A DNA stretch of 64,000 nucleotides, from contig NC_018334.1 of the NCBI RefSeq assembly GCF_000234665.1, forward strand, positions 1,302,001 through 1,366,000, given 5' to 3'. A model generated the notes under the pieces. It had not been told where the DNA came from, made no database searches, and worked only from the letters and a program-made list of their open reading frames with translations. A program made the translations under genes and the position numbers. Below are positions 21,714 through 31,273 of the stretch, one piece after another. This stretch comes from Leishmania mexicana MHOM/GT/2001/U1103 (lineage: Eukaryota; Euglenozoa; Kinetoplastea; Trypanosomatida; Trypanosomatidae). Each line of letters opens with the position of its first letter. The first letter of the stretch is position 1.

Positions 21714-22163
21714 TTAGCGAACAACGCGCTCGACGACCCACTGATCATCGTCAAACCGCAGCACAAGGTAGATGGGAAACTCCAGCTCCGGTATGTTGCT
21801 CTGCAGGGATGCTTTACACTGCTGAAGAATGAGGCGCTGGTCTACCGTCGAGTAGTGCGCGTGGTTTCCGGTGCAGCTGAGCAGCATCCAGTCTGTTGAC
21901 TCGCGCACCGCGATCTCGGGAACGCACGGCATTGCCTCGGCAAAGTCAAGGGTGACCTTGAAGATGACATTCTGGGAGAAGGTCACCTGATCCATGTTCG
22001 TGCTACGCACCACCCGTTTGTCCTCGAGGAATGCGGCGGTGTCCACCGCGATCTGCTGCATCCCCTCCGCCCCCTTAAGGATGATCGTGTTGAGGACACC
22101 GCCCTGCACGAAGCTCAGCTCCGGCGTCGTCTCCACATCACTCACGCGTTTCTTCTTGCCCAT
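21714..22163 (-). CDS. Hypothetical protein, 149 residues
   Basis: I do not recognise this protein. It starts with a basic MGKKKR segment, and the rest has an ordinary globular composition with alternating hydrophobic strands (GGVLNTIILKGAEG, DQVTFSQNVIFKVTLDF, LEFPIYLVLRFDDDQW), suggesting a small beta-rich or alpha/beta fold. No signal peptide or membrane span. The frame extends five codons further upstream to a GTG (22176-22178), but trypanosomatid translation starts at ATG, so I place the start at 22161-22163. Gly2 after Met is not followed by a clear myristoylation context. Confidence 0.75.
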   Translation of the reverse strand: MGKKKRVSDVETTPELSFVQGGVLNTIILKGAEGMQQIAVDTAAFLEDKRVVRSTNMDQVTFSQNVIFKVTLDFAEAMPCVPEIAVRESTDWMLLSCTGNHAHYSTVDQRLILQQCKASLQSNIPELEFPIYLVLRFDDDQWVVERVVR

Positions 22164-22913
22164 TCTAATGTCCGCCACGGGCGGTGGAGGTTGCGGGTAA
22201 AGAGCTGGGGAGGGAGAGAGAGCCAGACAGAGCAGATTCTACGAAACGGTCTAGAGGTGCCGTCGCCGTGCGTCACAACATCCACGCTGTTTGTGTGCCG
22301 CGCCTGTGTGTTTCGACACAGGCCGCACGGTGGTCGGGCTCTGATGACCAGCACACCTCGGAGACAACGACAGAGAAGGTGGAGATGAGAAGGCGCAGCA
22401 GAAGCGAATGGTGGGCAGCGAAGGACGATGAAGGAGAGAACCGGCAGTGAGCGCGCCCTTAAAACGGGACAAAGCTCCCGCACAACGGATATCGGTGCGT
22501 TCACCTCACGCGGTGGAAGCCGTGCGCCAGCACAAACCCGACGCCCTTGCAGAGCTGACAGGCAACGGCCAAGGGCCACACCCCATAATGCGCCGCCAGC
22601 CCCGTATCCCTCCAATTGAGGGCTGATGAATGGGTGCTTGTAGCCTTCTTTTTCGTTTGAGTGTTCGGTGCAACCGCACGGAAATGCACGCATCCTCGAC
22701 GGGCTGCGCGCATAGCCCACCGCCGCAGACAACGCGCCACTCTGTATCGACGTGCACATCTCAAACCAACAGAGACGCAACGCAGCAGATGCTGAGCGAA
22801 GAAGGAAGGCCGACTCTTCGCTGCTGAAGAAGGCAAGGGGCCGAGGCACGTGTGCTCCCGCAGAGGCAACGGGGTTGTAGTCTCACGCGACGGTACTATA
22901 CGCTGCACTCTCC
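22164..22913. other. Intergenic region between the 149-residue gene and the aldo/keto reductase gene
   Basis: About 750 bases. It has short frames only and nothing recognisable. It includes the 3' UTR of the reductase gene. Confidence 0.6.
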
Positions 22914-23774
22914 TCATACAATATCGAGGTGAGCCTTGTGCTTGGGGGCAGGAAACGCCGCGTCAAGCTGTGCCATGTCCACCTCTGTCAGCTCAATGCT
23001 GTCTGCCGCCGCGTTTTCTTTCGTGTGTGCCGGGTTGCCGGAGCGTGGGATTGCGATGACGTGGCCGCTGCGCAGCACAAAGGCAAGTAGAACCTGTGTG
23101 ACGGTGGCGTTGTGGCGAGCCGCAACGTTCTGCACGACGGTGCTCTTGTACAGTTCCGACTTGAGCTCGCCAGCCTGGGCGATGGGGCAGTAGGCCATCA
23201 CTGGCACGTTATGCTCCCTGAGCCAGGGAAGGAGTTCGTACTCGATGCCGCGGGAGCCAAGGTGGTAAAGCACTTGATTGGCCGCGCACTTGTCGCCACC
23301 GGGGACGTGCCACAGTTCCTTCATGTCGTCCACGTCGAAGTTCGACACGCCCCAGCGGCGAATCTTGCCGCTCTTGACGAGTTCCTCCATGCACGTCACC
23401 GTCTCGGGCAGCGGCACACGGCCGCGCCAGTGCAGAAGGTACAGATCCAAGTAGTCAGTGCCGAGGTTCTGGAGGGAGGCATCACAGCTGCGAAAGATGT
23501 TCGCTCGCGATGCGTTTGTTGGCAGCACCTTCGAGACAATGAAGAGCCGCTCACGTGGCGTCTCCTTGATGGCTTCTGCCACCAGTCGCTCGGAGCGGCC
23601 GTTGCCGTACATCTCTGCGGTATCGATGAGCGTCATGCCCGCTTCTATACCACCACGCAGGGCCGCCAGCTCGCGTGTGCGGTTTTCGGGGTGCTCACCC
23701 ATCATCCACACGCCCTGTCCTAGCGCTGGAGCCGCCGCGCCATCGGGCAGGCGCACCACGCGGCGAGTTGCCAT
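22914..23774 (-). CDS. Aldo/keto reductase
   Basis: This 286-residue protein is an NADPH-dependent aldo/keto reductase with the usual (beta/alpha)8 barrel length. The catalytic tetrad is visible: Asp51 and Tyr56 (DTAEMYGNG), Lys82 (SKV) and His115 (LLHW). The NADP-binding signature near the C-terminus reads VIAIPRSGNPAHTKEN. Unlike the prostaglandin F synthase type, it carries VWMMG after the first strand and resembles bacterial-type, YeaE-like general aldehyde reductases. The substrate cannot be told. The start is Met-Ala-Thr at 23772-23774. The upstream frame is a (CA)n poly-His/Thr translation. No glycosomal C-terminal signal (ends LDIV). Confidence 0.93.
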   Translation of the reverse strand: MATRRVVRLPDGAAAPALGQGVWMMGEHPENRTRELAALRGGIEAGMTLIDTAEMYGNGRSERLVAEAIKETPRERLFIVSKVLPTNASRANIFRSCDASLQNLGTDYLDLYLLHWRGRVPLPETVTCMEELVKSGKIRRWGVSNFDVDDMKELWHVPGGDKCAANQVLYHLGSRGIEYELLPWLREHNVPVMAYCPIAQAGELKSELYKSTVVQNVAARHNATVTQVLLAFVLRSGHVIAIPRSGNPAHTKENAAADSIELTEVDMAQLDAAFPAPKHKAHLDIV

Positions 23775-23806
23775 CTCAGCTCGAGTGCGGGAGGACGGTG
23801 ACGAAG

Positions 23807-23848
<42 letters not shown>

Positions 23849-24480
23849 CCGTGCGATGGGGAGACAGCAGAAGTACAGTGTCCAGGTAGTCGGCGCCGGT
23901 GTGCTGCGGTATGAAGTGCGCCAAAGTCACTAACCGGAAAAGGATGCGAGAGGCGGAGCGACAGCGGCGTTGCCACACCCAACCACTGCCAGTAGTGCGG
24001 CTACTGCTTTGGTGTCAACAGCGTTGCAGTGGTGGTATATATGGTTGACGGTATCCTGTGTGTCTGCAGTGGCAGCAGCAGGGGGAGGAGTATGGCGTGG
24101 AGGCTACGGAGGGGGGGGTTCGCTATGCGCGCGGCCTGCCTTGAAGTCCTGCGTGAGAGAACGGGACCAGAAGACGTGGGAGGAGGCCAGGGGGAGTGTC
24201 GTACCAACAATAGAGGTGGTGCAGAGTCGAGAGGACTGAAAGAGCGTAAGAAAGATCCCGCCAACGTCCGCGCAGAACAGCAGCTGAAGGAGAAGCTTGG
24301 GAGGTTCAGCCGGTGCATTTTTCTGTGCCGCCGTGACGGCTCGCCCCTTGCACTTACCGCGTCCTTCTTCAGCGCCCCTTGAGCCTTGCCCACCTCATGG
24401 TGCAGCAATGTCGTTTCTCTCGTCAGCTCGCTTAGACCTGCATGAGCGTCAATATCAGACATATGCACACGTGCCGCCGT
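23775..24480. other. Intergenic region between the aldo/keto reductase and VPS11 genes
   Basis: It contains a (GT)16 run just upstream of the reductase start and the VPS11 3' UTR. No gene is seen. Confidence 0.65.
23811..23842. repeat. (GT)16 microsatellite
   Basis: An uninterrupted 32-base GT run starts 37 bases upstream of the aldo/keto reductase start codon and is CA-repeat in the transcript. Confidence 0.95.
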
Positions 24481-27400
24481 CTACCAAATGTCGAGGTTGT
24501 CCGCGCCGACCACTTCCGCCGCCACCCGCTGATGACTTCCTCCGGGGTGGAGCGGCACTGTTGGTGGTTGGCAGCCGAAGGGGCCCGCGTCTTTGTACGG
24601 CGGTGGCGCACCGAGGACACCGCGGGCAACGTAGTCCGTCACCACGCGAAAGCCGTCCTGTGGGGTGTTCCCGTTCGGGCCTGTACGTGCACTGGCCACT
24701 TCTTCCGCCGCGTCGCGGCCGCACTTCATGTCCTGAAAGAAATGTGCTGCAAAGCTGCTCGGGTTCTGCAGCTGCAGGTCTCGCTGCTCCTCCTCTCTGA
24801 TGGCGTCGAGCTGACTGCGATGGGCCGCCGCGCATACGTTGCACTCCGCCGCTGTATAGAGGCAGCGGTGGTGGAAGGCGTGCTTGCACATGAAGTACAC
24901 CGTGGGAGTGTCAAGCGCTTGATGGCAGTGCGCACACGTGGTCGCCTGGAAGACGACAGCCGAGGTCTGCAGAGCGACAACCTCCTTCTTGATGCGCTCC
25001 ATCTCGCCGAGTCTCTGCGACGTCTGTGCTAGCACCTCCTGCAACTGCTGCGTCTGCTTTAGCAGGCACCGCTGGCAGTAGTTCCGCACGGTGCGCAGAT
25101 CGAGAGTACTTTCAGGGCACTTGCGCAGTATCTCCAGGACCACCACCGGCGATAGCGCGTCGTGGGCCTCAATGTAGTCCAGCACCTTCACAATGTCGAG
25201 CGATTCCGTCGTCGCAGTGCGCATGAGTTGCGACAGAAGCGTCATCCACATGGTGGTCGTGCTGCTGTCGGCAGCCGGCCTCTCCTGACACGCCTGGAAG
25301 AGCTTCGCAGTCGCCTCGCGCCTCTCAGCCGGGGTAGAGTTGGGGTCGTTCAGCTTGGCGCCGTAGTAGTCGAGGATCTCCTCCGAGAGTCCGAGGAGAC
25401 GGAGGAGGTACAGAATGCCGTCCTCGAAACGGTGCTGATGGGCCAGAGTCAGCGCGAGGTAGTGGTCGTAGCGGCCCTTGTACGCCTCCAGAAACGTCCG
25501 CGCCTGCTCCAGCCGTCGCTCGTACGGCTCCAATGGGAACTCGGTCGTCGCGTCAGCGCTCAAGACACCACCGGCCGTTGCTGCTGATGCTTGGGGCACC
25601 AGTCGAAGCGTGCTCTTCAGTTCACGAGTCATGTAAAGCTCCAACAGCGTGTTGTAGAGCACAGTATGCGGGCTCGGTGTCACTGTGGGAGAGGGCGGTG
25701 CAGGTGGCGATGGCGTGGCTGCGTTGCCTTCCACAGTCATCTGCATGGGCGCTGGTGCCGCGGCATCCTCATTCAGCACACCACTCTCCACCACCGCGCG
25801 AAGGAAGTTCATAAGGCACACCGGTGCGTCGACGAAGATGTGCAGGAATGCACACGCGTTCGCGTGGTGGGGGTGTCGTGGCCCACCTCCTATCGCGTCT
25901 CCCGTGCAGGCGGGAAAAAGAGTAGTGTCAGGCGCAGGCGTAGGGAGAGCGGGCCCGTCCACTAGGCGCCGTCCCGGCCCTTTCCAGTGCACACACAGCT
26001 CTATTAGCAGCTCGGTCGTGGCGCGGGGGGCCGCAAGAAGAAGGTCTTTGCCGAGCTGCGAGCAAATCGGCTCCGCCTCATCGATCCCCAGCGTGCGGAC
26101 ATACGACAGTGTCTCGAGAGGCTCTTGCATGTCGTACAAGCGAATACGCGCGCAGTCGTACACGGCGGCGTAGCGATCGGCAATGTACAGCGCTGCCGCG
26201 GCGTATCCGCCCTCTCGGCACACCTCGATGGCGTTCTTTGCATCAAACCGCACGTCGTCACGGTGGATGAACGCCTTGAGCCGAGTTTCGTCCTTGCGCT
26301 TGATGTAGCACTTGAGCAACAGCGTTGTGTGCGCCATGTTGGTGTGGGCGCCGTGCTTCTCGTTGTGCAGCTCCTCCAAGTAGCGGATGAGCTGCTCCAT
26401 GTGCGCGCTGCCCATGTACCGCTGAATGACGTAGGACGACTCCAGGTGTCCGATCGTGCCCACGTACTGGGCCATGGCCTCGTCAAACTTGTGTTTGCCG
26501 TAGAGGTAGTCGCCGTAGCGCTTGCGGATGCGTAGCTGCAGTGTCGGGTCGGCCCCTTCCATCGTCTGTGCCAGCTGCTGCGCAATGCCGTAGCATTCCT
26601 TGCTGAAGAGAAGCTCCAGCTTGGTCTGCGTGTCTGCCTCGCGAAGCCGCACACCCCGCAACGCGAGCTGCCGCGTGCGCACAGCCGGGTCGAGAAACAG
26701 CACCAGCATGTCTGTTCCGTCTGCCAGGACCATGGCGCAGTTTGTGTACGTCTCCTGCGGGCGACTCAGTCCACGGATGCGATAGGCGAGGTCAAAGCAC
26801 TGCAACTGAAACTGCTCTGGCCTTCCGTCGTGCTGCACCAGCAGAACGAGGTACTGACGGTGCGTGTAGAGGAAGCAGCGGCCCGGCACGTGGTCGACGT
26901 GAATCGGATGCACGCATGACTTCATCGTCGGGTCGTACGGCACGGGAGCGCTGGAGACTGGATTAGCGGGGCCGAACCGCACAACACGGCTGCCAGTTGT
27001 CACGTGTGATGCTGGCTGTCTGCACAGCACGAGCAGCTCGCCATGTGACGTCAGCGCCGCTCCAAAACGCGGAGCACCACCGCTGGGGGCGGGGCAGGGG
27101 TATTCGGACCAGTTGCCGTTTGCTCGCAACGCCCAGCACGTAACCACGTCCTCGTAGACCGTGTACAGCACCTGCACCCCCGCCGCTGCCGCCGCCCCAG
27201 CGCTACAGTTGACCATCGATGCATTCACCGACCTTGTCAGTGCGCGGGCACTGTCTGTCAGAAAAGAGAAGGCGCTGGCGCTTCCGCCGCTGGTGTCGGT
27301 TGCATGCCCACTGCCTTTGGTCTCCCACAACGTCACGAACTGCGTGCTGGGGAGTCCGACAAACGTGAGAGCGCCTTTGGCGAGGCCGCTGCGGATCGTC

Positions 27401-28203
27401 AGCACTCGAACCGACCGCTCCTTCGCCAGATCCCCCTGCAACACTACACAGTCGCGCGTGACGAGCCCGACAGCGGCGCAGGAGAGATCTGGCGCCACAT
27501 CGAAGCCCACGACGGGAGAGCGGATGGAGCCGCACGAGACGACGTCGGTGCTGCCAGCCTCCCCTGCACGCGGCGAGAGCCCCTTGCCAGTGGAGTTGCC
27601 GGTGGGAAATGGAGAAAGCATGCCGGCATCCGTGGAGAATGGCTTGAAGTGGCACTGCAGCTGCTTCGACTCATCCAGAAGAATTGTCACCAGCGGGGCC
27701 TCGTCGCCTGTGGCATGCGCACTCGAAGCACCGCCGCTCGCGCCTTTGTTGACGGGCAGAATGCGGTGCTCCTGGCACGGCGGCCTCCACCGGAGCGGGG
27801 CATCGGCTGCTGATGCTCCCGGAATGGAAGTTGAGACATCGGCTGGGTCAAGGCCCACAAGGCCTCGGTACAGGGCCACGAGCTGGTCAAGGTCCCAGAC
27901 TCTCAAAATCGTGTTGTGGACCGCATCGTCACTGCCGATCGTGATGAGGGTGTTGCGCACTGCGCAGTATCGAATGTGTGTGACCGGGCCCGCGTAAGCC
28001 TGAAAACACCACCTGCCCCGCGGCGAGGTGGCCGTCGACGCGGGATGGCGTTCGAGGAAGAGCACTTGACCTTCGCAGTCGCCCACAACGAGCGAGGTGG
28101 GGGTCAGGCATGTGCACACGACGTTGAGCTCCGCTAAGGAGGCGGCGGCCGCGAGGGCTTCGCTGTCGAAGAAACGGAAGCTACGCCACACTCCGTCCGT
28201 CAT
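24481..28203 (-). CDS. VPS11: VPS11, core subunit of HOPS/CORVET tethering complexes
   Basis: This 1240-residue protein matches VPS11 (yeast Pep5), a shared core subunit of the HOPS and CORVET complexes that tether late endosomal and vacuolar membranes. The N-terminus begins WRSFRFFD and continues as a beta-propeller with a VVGDCEGQVLFLER strand equivalent to the family's FGDMEGQI. The middle (about 570-1000) is an alpha-solenoid: YGDYLYGKHKFDEAMAQY, then IQRYMGSAHMEQLIRYLEELH. A RING-H2 finger lies at about 1089-1126 (CAHC, CKHAFHHRC, CNVC). It is longer than human VPS11 (about 940 residues), through propeller loops and a Pro/Ala/Thr-rich linker near residue 850, plus about 110 residues after the RING. 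The start is the Met before TDGVWRSF; 35 upstream frame residues are less likely. Confidence 0.92.
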   Translation of the reverse strand: MTDGVWRSFRFFDSEALAAAASLAELNVVCTCLTPTSLVVGDCEGQVLFLERHPASTATSPRGRWCFQAYAGPVTHIRYCAVRNTLITIGSDDAVHNTILRVWDLDQLVALYRGLVGLDPADVSTSIPGASAADAPLRWRPPCQEHRILPVNKGASGGASSAHATGDEAPLVTILLDESKQLQCHFKPFSTDAGMLSPFPTGNSTGKGLSPRAGEAGSTDVVSCGSIRSPVVGFDVAPDLSCAAVGLVTRDCVVLQGDLAKERSVRVLTIRSGLAKGALTFVGLPSTQFVTLWETKGSGHATDTSGGSASAFSFLTDSARALTRSVNASMVNCSAGAAAAAGVQVLYTVYEDVVTCWALRANGNWSEYPCPAPSGGAPRFGAALTSHGELLVLCRQPASHVTTGSRVVRFGPANPVSSAPVPYDPTMKSCVHPIHVDHVPGRCFLYTHRQYLVLLVQHDGRPEQFQLQCFDLAYRIRGLSRPQETYTNCAMVLADGTDMLVLFLDPAVRTRQLALRGVRLREADTQTKLELLFSKECYGIAQQLAQTMEGADPTLQLRIRKRYGDYLYGKHKFDEAMAQYVGTIGHLESSYVIQRYMGSAHMEQLIRYLEELHNEKHGAHTNMAHTTLLLKCYIKRKDETRLKAFIHRDDVRFDAKNAIEVCREGGYAAAALYIADRYAAVYDCARIRLYDMQEPLETLSYVRTLGIDEAEPICSQLGKDLLLAAPRATTELLIELCVHWKGPGRRLVDGPALPTPAPDTTLFPACTGDAIGGGPRHPHHANACAFLHIFVDAPVCLMNFLRAVVESGVLNEDAAAPAPMQMTVEGNAATPSPPAPPSPTVTPSPHTVLYNTLLELYMTRELKSTLRLVPQASAATAGGVLSADATTEFPLEPYERRLEQARTFLEAYKGRYDHYLALTLAHQHRFEDGILYLLRLLGLSEEILDYYGAKLNDPNSTPAERREATAKLFQACQERPAADSSTTTMWMTLLSQLMRTATTESLDIVKVLDYIEAHDALSPVVVLEILRKCPESTLDLRTVRNYCQRCLLKQTQQLQEVLAQTSQRLGEMERIKKEVVALQTSAVVFQATTCAHCHQALDTPTVYFMCKHAFHHRCLYTAAECNVCAAAHRSQLDAIREEEQRDLQLQNPSSFAAHFFQDMKCGRDAAEEVASARTGPNGNTPQDGFRVVTDYVARGVLGAPPPYKDAGPFGCQPPTVPLHPGGSHQRVAAEVVGADNLDIW

Positions 28204-28721
28204 GATGACAGCCTTCCCCACCCCGTGCGGTGTGCCACACCGAGTAGAAGCAAGCGAAGAGTTACGGTGTTCAATGGCGCGTGCTGCGCGTCTGTGTGCA
28301 GAGGACAAGGCAAAGAAAAAGGCGCGACGAGAGGCAGGATAGAGGCGTGCTGAGGGACGGTGGGTTGGACACGGTGCCTAGGGATTCTTTCAGCGCATGA
28401 GAGGGCTGATGGATTTGACTTCTACGAAGCGCTACACCCGACGGCTCACTTTCCCCGTGAAGGGCAGATGAGATGCTCGCCCCTTCCCTTCCCCCGAAAG
28501 AACGAATGAAGCGGGGGGAGAGGGGCGAAGGAGGCGACCAAACACGCTAGTACGTGCGTGACAGGGAAGCACTGCCACACACTGTGTACCTTTGTCAATA
28601 CCGACACCACTGGACGCCGTTCTCTTGGATGACTATCCCCCTCACACTGAGCGTGGCAGACGAGAGAGCCACCACAACACCGATTCGAGAGTTTGCGTCG
28701 CCACCACCCTTCCTGGCGGAG
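28204..28721. other. Intergenic region between VPS11 and nucleoporin genes
   Basis: A short spacer with the VPS11 5' UTR and the nucleoporin 3' UTR. Only the candidate acceptor near 28292 is noted. Confidence 0.6.
28292..28320 (-). promoter_or_regulatory. Candidate trans-splice acceptor of VPS11
   Basis: On the minus strand a T/C-rich tract (28320-28301) is followed by CACACAG, with the AG at 28293-28292. The 5' UTR would be about 88 bases. Inferred from sequence only. Use of this site would exclude the longer N-terminus. Confidence 0.4.
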
Positions 28722-30059
28722 CTACGAGGCCTCCACACGGCTGCGGATCGCCTGCATCTCCTTTAGATCTGTTTTGAGGAGCTCATTCAGTGTCTCGATC
28801 CCGTCCTGCATCTGCTTGGCGAACTGGATCCAGTCCTTCATGATGTACGGATCCACCTCGGCGCGCAGGAGTGGCTGGCCGTCAGTGTTCCGCCACGCTG
28901 CCGGCGCGGAACCGATGAGGCGGCGCTGTTGCTGCTGCTGACACGCTTCCGTCTTGTTTGCCGACTGCTGCGTGATCATTGCCACACGCGAGGCCTCCTC
29001 TGTTAGGAACGGCCGCAGCTCACTCAGTAGCTGACCGAAGTGACCAGGCGCTCCCAAGAGCTTGCGCAGCTGCTCGACGCGGCTGTTCAGCAGGCCCTCC
29101 TCGCCGCACGAGGTGCCGTGGCGACGAAGCAGCTCCATCTTGCACAGAAGCGAGTACCATCGGTGCTGCAGCATCACCTCCTCCTGCTCCACCTCGCGCT
29201 GCCGCCGCACGTTCGCGGCGTCCATGGCTGCCACTGTGTCGATATCCTGCAGCAGCTCTGTCACTTTCTTCTGCAGCACCTTCACAGCGTCCCTCTGCTT
29301 CTCAGTCCGCCGCAGGAGCTCCTGGGAGAAGTGGATGGGGGATGGGTAGAGGTGGCCGGGGTCGGGGTTCTGGTGGAGAGCCTGCATGTAGGCCTCCTCA
29401 CTGCAGCCGCCGCCGTTGAGGTAGGCTGTGTAGCGCTCCTTCTGAATCGCGTCCATTACCTGCCCCGCCCCGCAGCGGTTGTAAACAAAGGCTCTAAAGC
29501 GGCAGTTGGGGTGCAGCGCATTGTACGACTCGTCCAGCTTAACGAGGTAGCTGGCGAGGGCGCTCTGCCGCGTGAAATCCTGCAGCGTCACGGTCGGCTG
29601 CTGTTGTTGCAGTGCCTGCGGCTGCATGACGGGGTTGGGCTGCTGCATGCCCCAACCGCCGATCCCTGCCGGTGCTGTTGCCCCTGCACCGAAGCCAGTG
29701 GCCCCTGTTGTGGGTGCGCCGAAGCCAGAGGGGGCACTGGCGCCAAAACCGCCCCCTGGCTTCGCTCCGAAACCACCGCCAACTCCGAAGCCGCCAGCGC
29801 TGAAGCCGGTGGTCCCTGATGCTGCGCTGCTGCCAAAGCCAGATGCGCCTCCCGCTGGTGCAGAGCTGGTCGTAGGGGCTGCGAATGCGGTGCCGAAGCC
29901 CGGTGTTGCCGAGGCGCCTGTTGCAGCACCGAGACCACCGCCAGCGGCGGTGGTCGTGTTCATGCCGGATAAGACGCTGGTGCCAAACGTTGTTGGAGCC
30001 TTACCGAAGCCGGCAGAAGGGGGACCGATGCCCGTCGACGGCGCGGTGGCACCAAACAT
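28722..30059 (-). CDS. FG-repeat nucleoporin, Nup54/Nup57 type
   Basis: This 445-residue protein has an N-terminal half (1-135) of Gly/Ala/Thr spacers with many FG dipeptides (SGFGS, GFGAKPGGGFGA), the cohesive mesh of the nuclear pore channel. Residues 150-235 form a structured part with CRFRAFVYNR, resembling the Nup54 alpha/beta region. Residues 245-440 are mostly coiled coil (LLRRTEKQRDAVKVLQKKVTELLQD, then VEQLRKLLG), as expected for a member of the Nup62-Nup54-Nup58 channel trimer. The size is close to yeast Nup57. The start ATG at 30057-30059 opens directly into MFGATAP. Assignment to Nup54 rather than another channel nucleoporin is by domain order. Confidence 0.85.
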   Translation of the reverse strand: MFGATAPSTGIGPPSAGFGKAPTTFGTSVLSGMNTTTAAGGGLGAATGASATPGFGTAFAAPTTSSAPAGGASGFGSSAASGTTGFSAGGFGVGGGFGAKPGGGFGASAPSGFGAPTTGATGFGAGATAPAGIGGWGMQQPNPVMQPQALQQQQPTVTLQDFTRQSALASYLVKLDESYNALHPNCRFRAFVYNRCGAGQVMDAIQKERYTAYLNGGGCSEEAYMQALHQNPDPGHLYPSPIHFSQELLRRTEKQRDAVKVLQKKVTELLQDIDTVAAMDAANVRRQREVEQEEVMLQHRWYSLLCKMELLRRHGTSCGEEGLLNSRVEQLRKLLGAPGHFGQLLSELRPFLTEEASRVAMITQQSANKTEACQQQQQRRLIGSAPAAWRNTDGQPLLRAEVDPYIMKDWIQFAKQMQDGIETLNELLKTDLKEMQAIRSRVEAS

Positions 30060-30666
30060 GGATCTGCAGCGGCAGAGGAAAGCCTTAGGAAACTAACCAA
30101 AGAGAGACAGAGTGGTGCGAATACGTCCGACACCATCTCTCCACTGATGCAACGACGCTCGTCCGCAGGTGAGCGACGAAGGCAAGGGAGGCGACGTGAG
30201 GGAGAAAGCGGAGGGGCAGCAACGGAGAGTGGAGTGGACAGTGACAGGTAGGGCTCGGTGAACGGAAGGGAGGAAGGGAAGAGGGGGTAGCGTTCGAGGT
30301 CGCAGCAGCCGTCTTCGTGATTCGCCAGGGACGCACAGGGCCCTGTGGGGAGGTAGAGGGAGCTCATGATAGTCGCCGCCCAGCAGTCTCCCTCAAAATA
30401 GAAGAGAGCAGATACGCATTGACGCGGTATGTGCTTCGTGTCGTCGATGCCGGCCTCCTCCATGGATACTAACGTGGCATAAATTGCCCCTTGAGGGCAG
30501 TCGTGAGCGCTGTACATGTCGACAACGGCACTGCAATGGGTGAGGTGGAGACCATGAGAGATGTGCCTGTGCGCAGGTGAGGGGGTCACGCACAGCACCC
30601 ACAAAAGCCACGCATAGAGGGGGTAGTTTTCGTTCTTTCGCTGGCGCATCGCACAGCGTCACATGC
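30060..30666. other. Intergenic region between the nucleoporin and RIIa-like genes
   Basis: About 600 bases. Purine-rich plus-strand blocks near 30190-30290 could supply the polypyrimidine tract for the nucleoporin mRNA. No gene is seen. Confidence 0.6.
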
Positions 30667-30918
30667 CTACAAAGAACTCGATGTGCGCGTCCGCACAAAC
30701 TCGCTCATGGCCTCGAGTGGATGGTCTGGCTTCTGCACCAGCAAGTGCTGCATAATATCGTGTAGGAGTGGGGTGATCTCCGGGTGAGCCGCCAGGTAGG
30801 CAGTGTAGTCCATGATAAGCTCATCCTTGTGCTTCTCGGCCCGTACCCGGCCCTCGTAGTTGAGATCTTCCTTCTTGAGGCGCCGCAGGTGGAGAGGCGC
30901 GGGTGCTTCAGCAGACAT
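30667..30918 (-). CDS. Small RIIa/DPY30-like protein
   Basis: This 83-residue protein starts with a charged segment (LRRLKKEDLNYEGRVRAEKHKDELI) and then has a helix-turn-helix at about 38-75 (DYTAYLAAHPEITPLL, HDIMQHLLVQKP, HPLEAMSEFV). That pattern matches the dimerisation/docking RIIa or DPY30-type fold, frequent in small axonemal and ciliary proteins, so a flagellar role is likely but not shown. The open frame continues 86 residues upstream, but that part is Pro/Ser/Arg low-complexity, and the Met before SAEAPAP gives the compact domain protein. It is short but well supported by composition. Confidence 0.75.
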   Translation of the reverse strand: MSAEAPAPLHLRRLKKEDLNYEGRVRAEKHKDELIMDYTAYLAAHPEITPLLHDIMQHLLVQKPDHPLEAMSEFVRTRTSSSL

Positions 30919-31273
30919 CACCACGCGGAGGGCACGCCTCTGAGCGGGTGCGTTTTCTTCTTTCGATTTGGACTGTGTGAGGGCGGTGCGACAGCGCTGA
31001 GGAGATGGTGGTGGTCGTGGCAGCGGAGTAGAGGATGGGCTAGGCAATATATAGAGGGGATATCCACAGCGAAGCAGGGAAAGAGGCTGCCTGGTCGGCC
31101 TACGGGTGTCATCAGGTTCACAAAGAGGATACGGCGGCAGGGCGATGTTGAAAGCCAAGACGAGCCGGTCACGCAAGAGGAGGAGGAGAGGGCGCAGCGC
31201 GTGAGAGGGAGATGAGGCAGTAAAAGCGAGCCATCATTTTCCCTGCTTTCCACATCCACGTCCTATCACCCAC

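Noticed and set aside
22164..22178. Upstream start adding five residues to the 149-residue protein
   Set aside because: The codon at 22176-22178 is GTG, and trypanosomatid nuclear genes start at ATG. The ATG at 22161-22163 was chosen.
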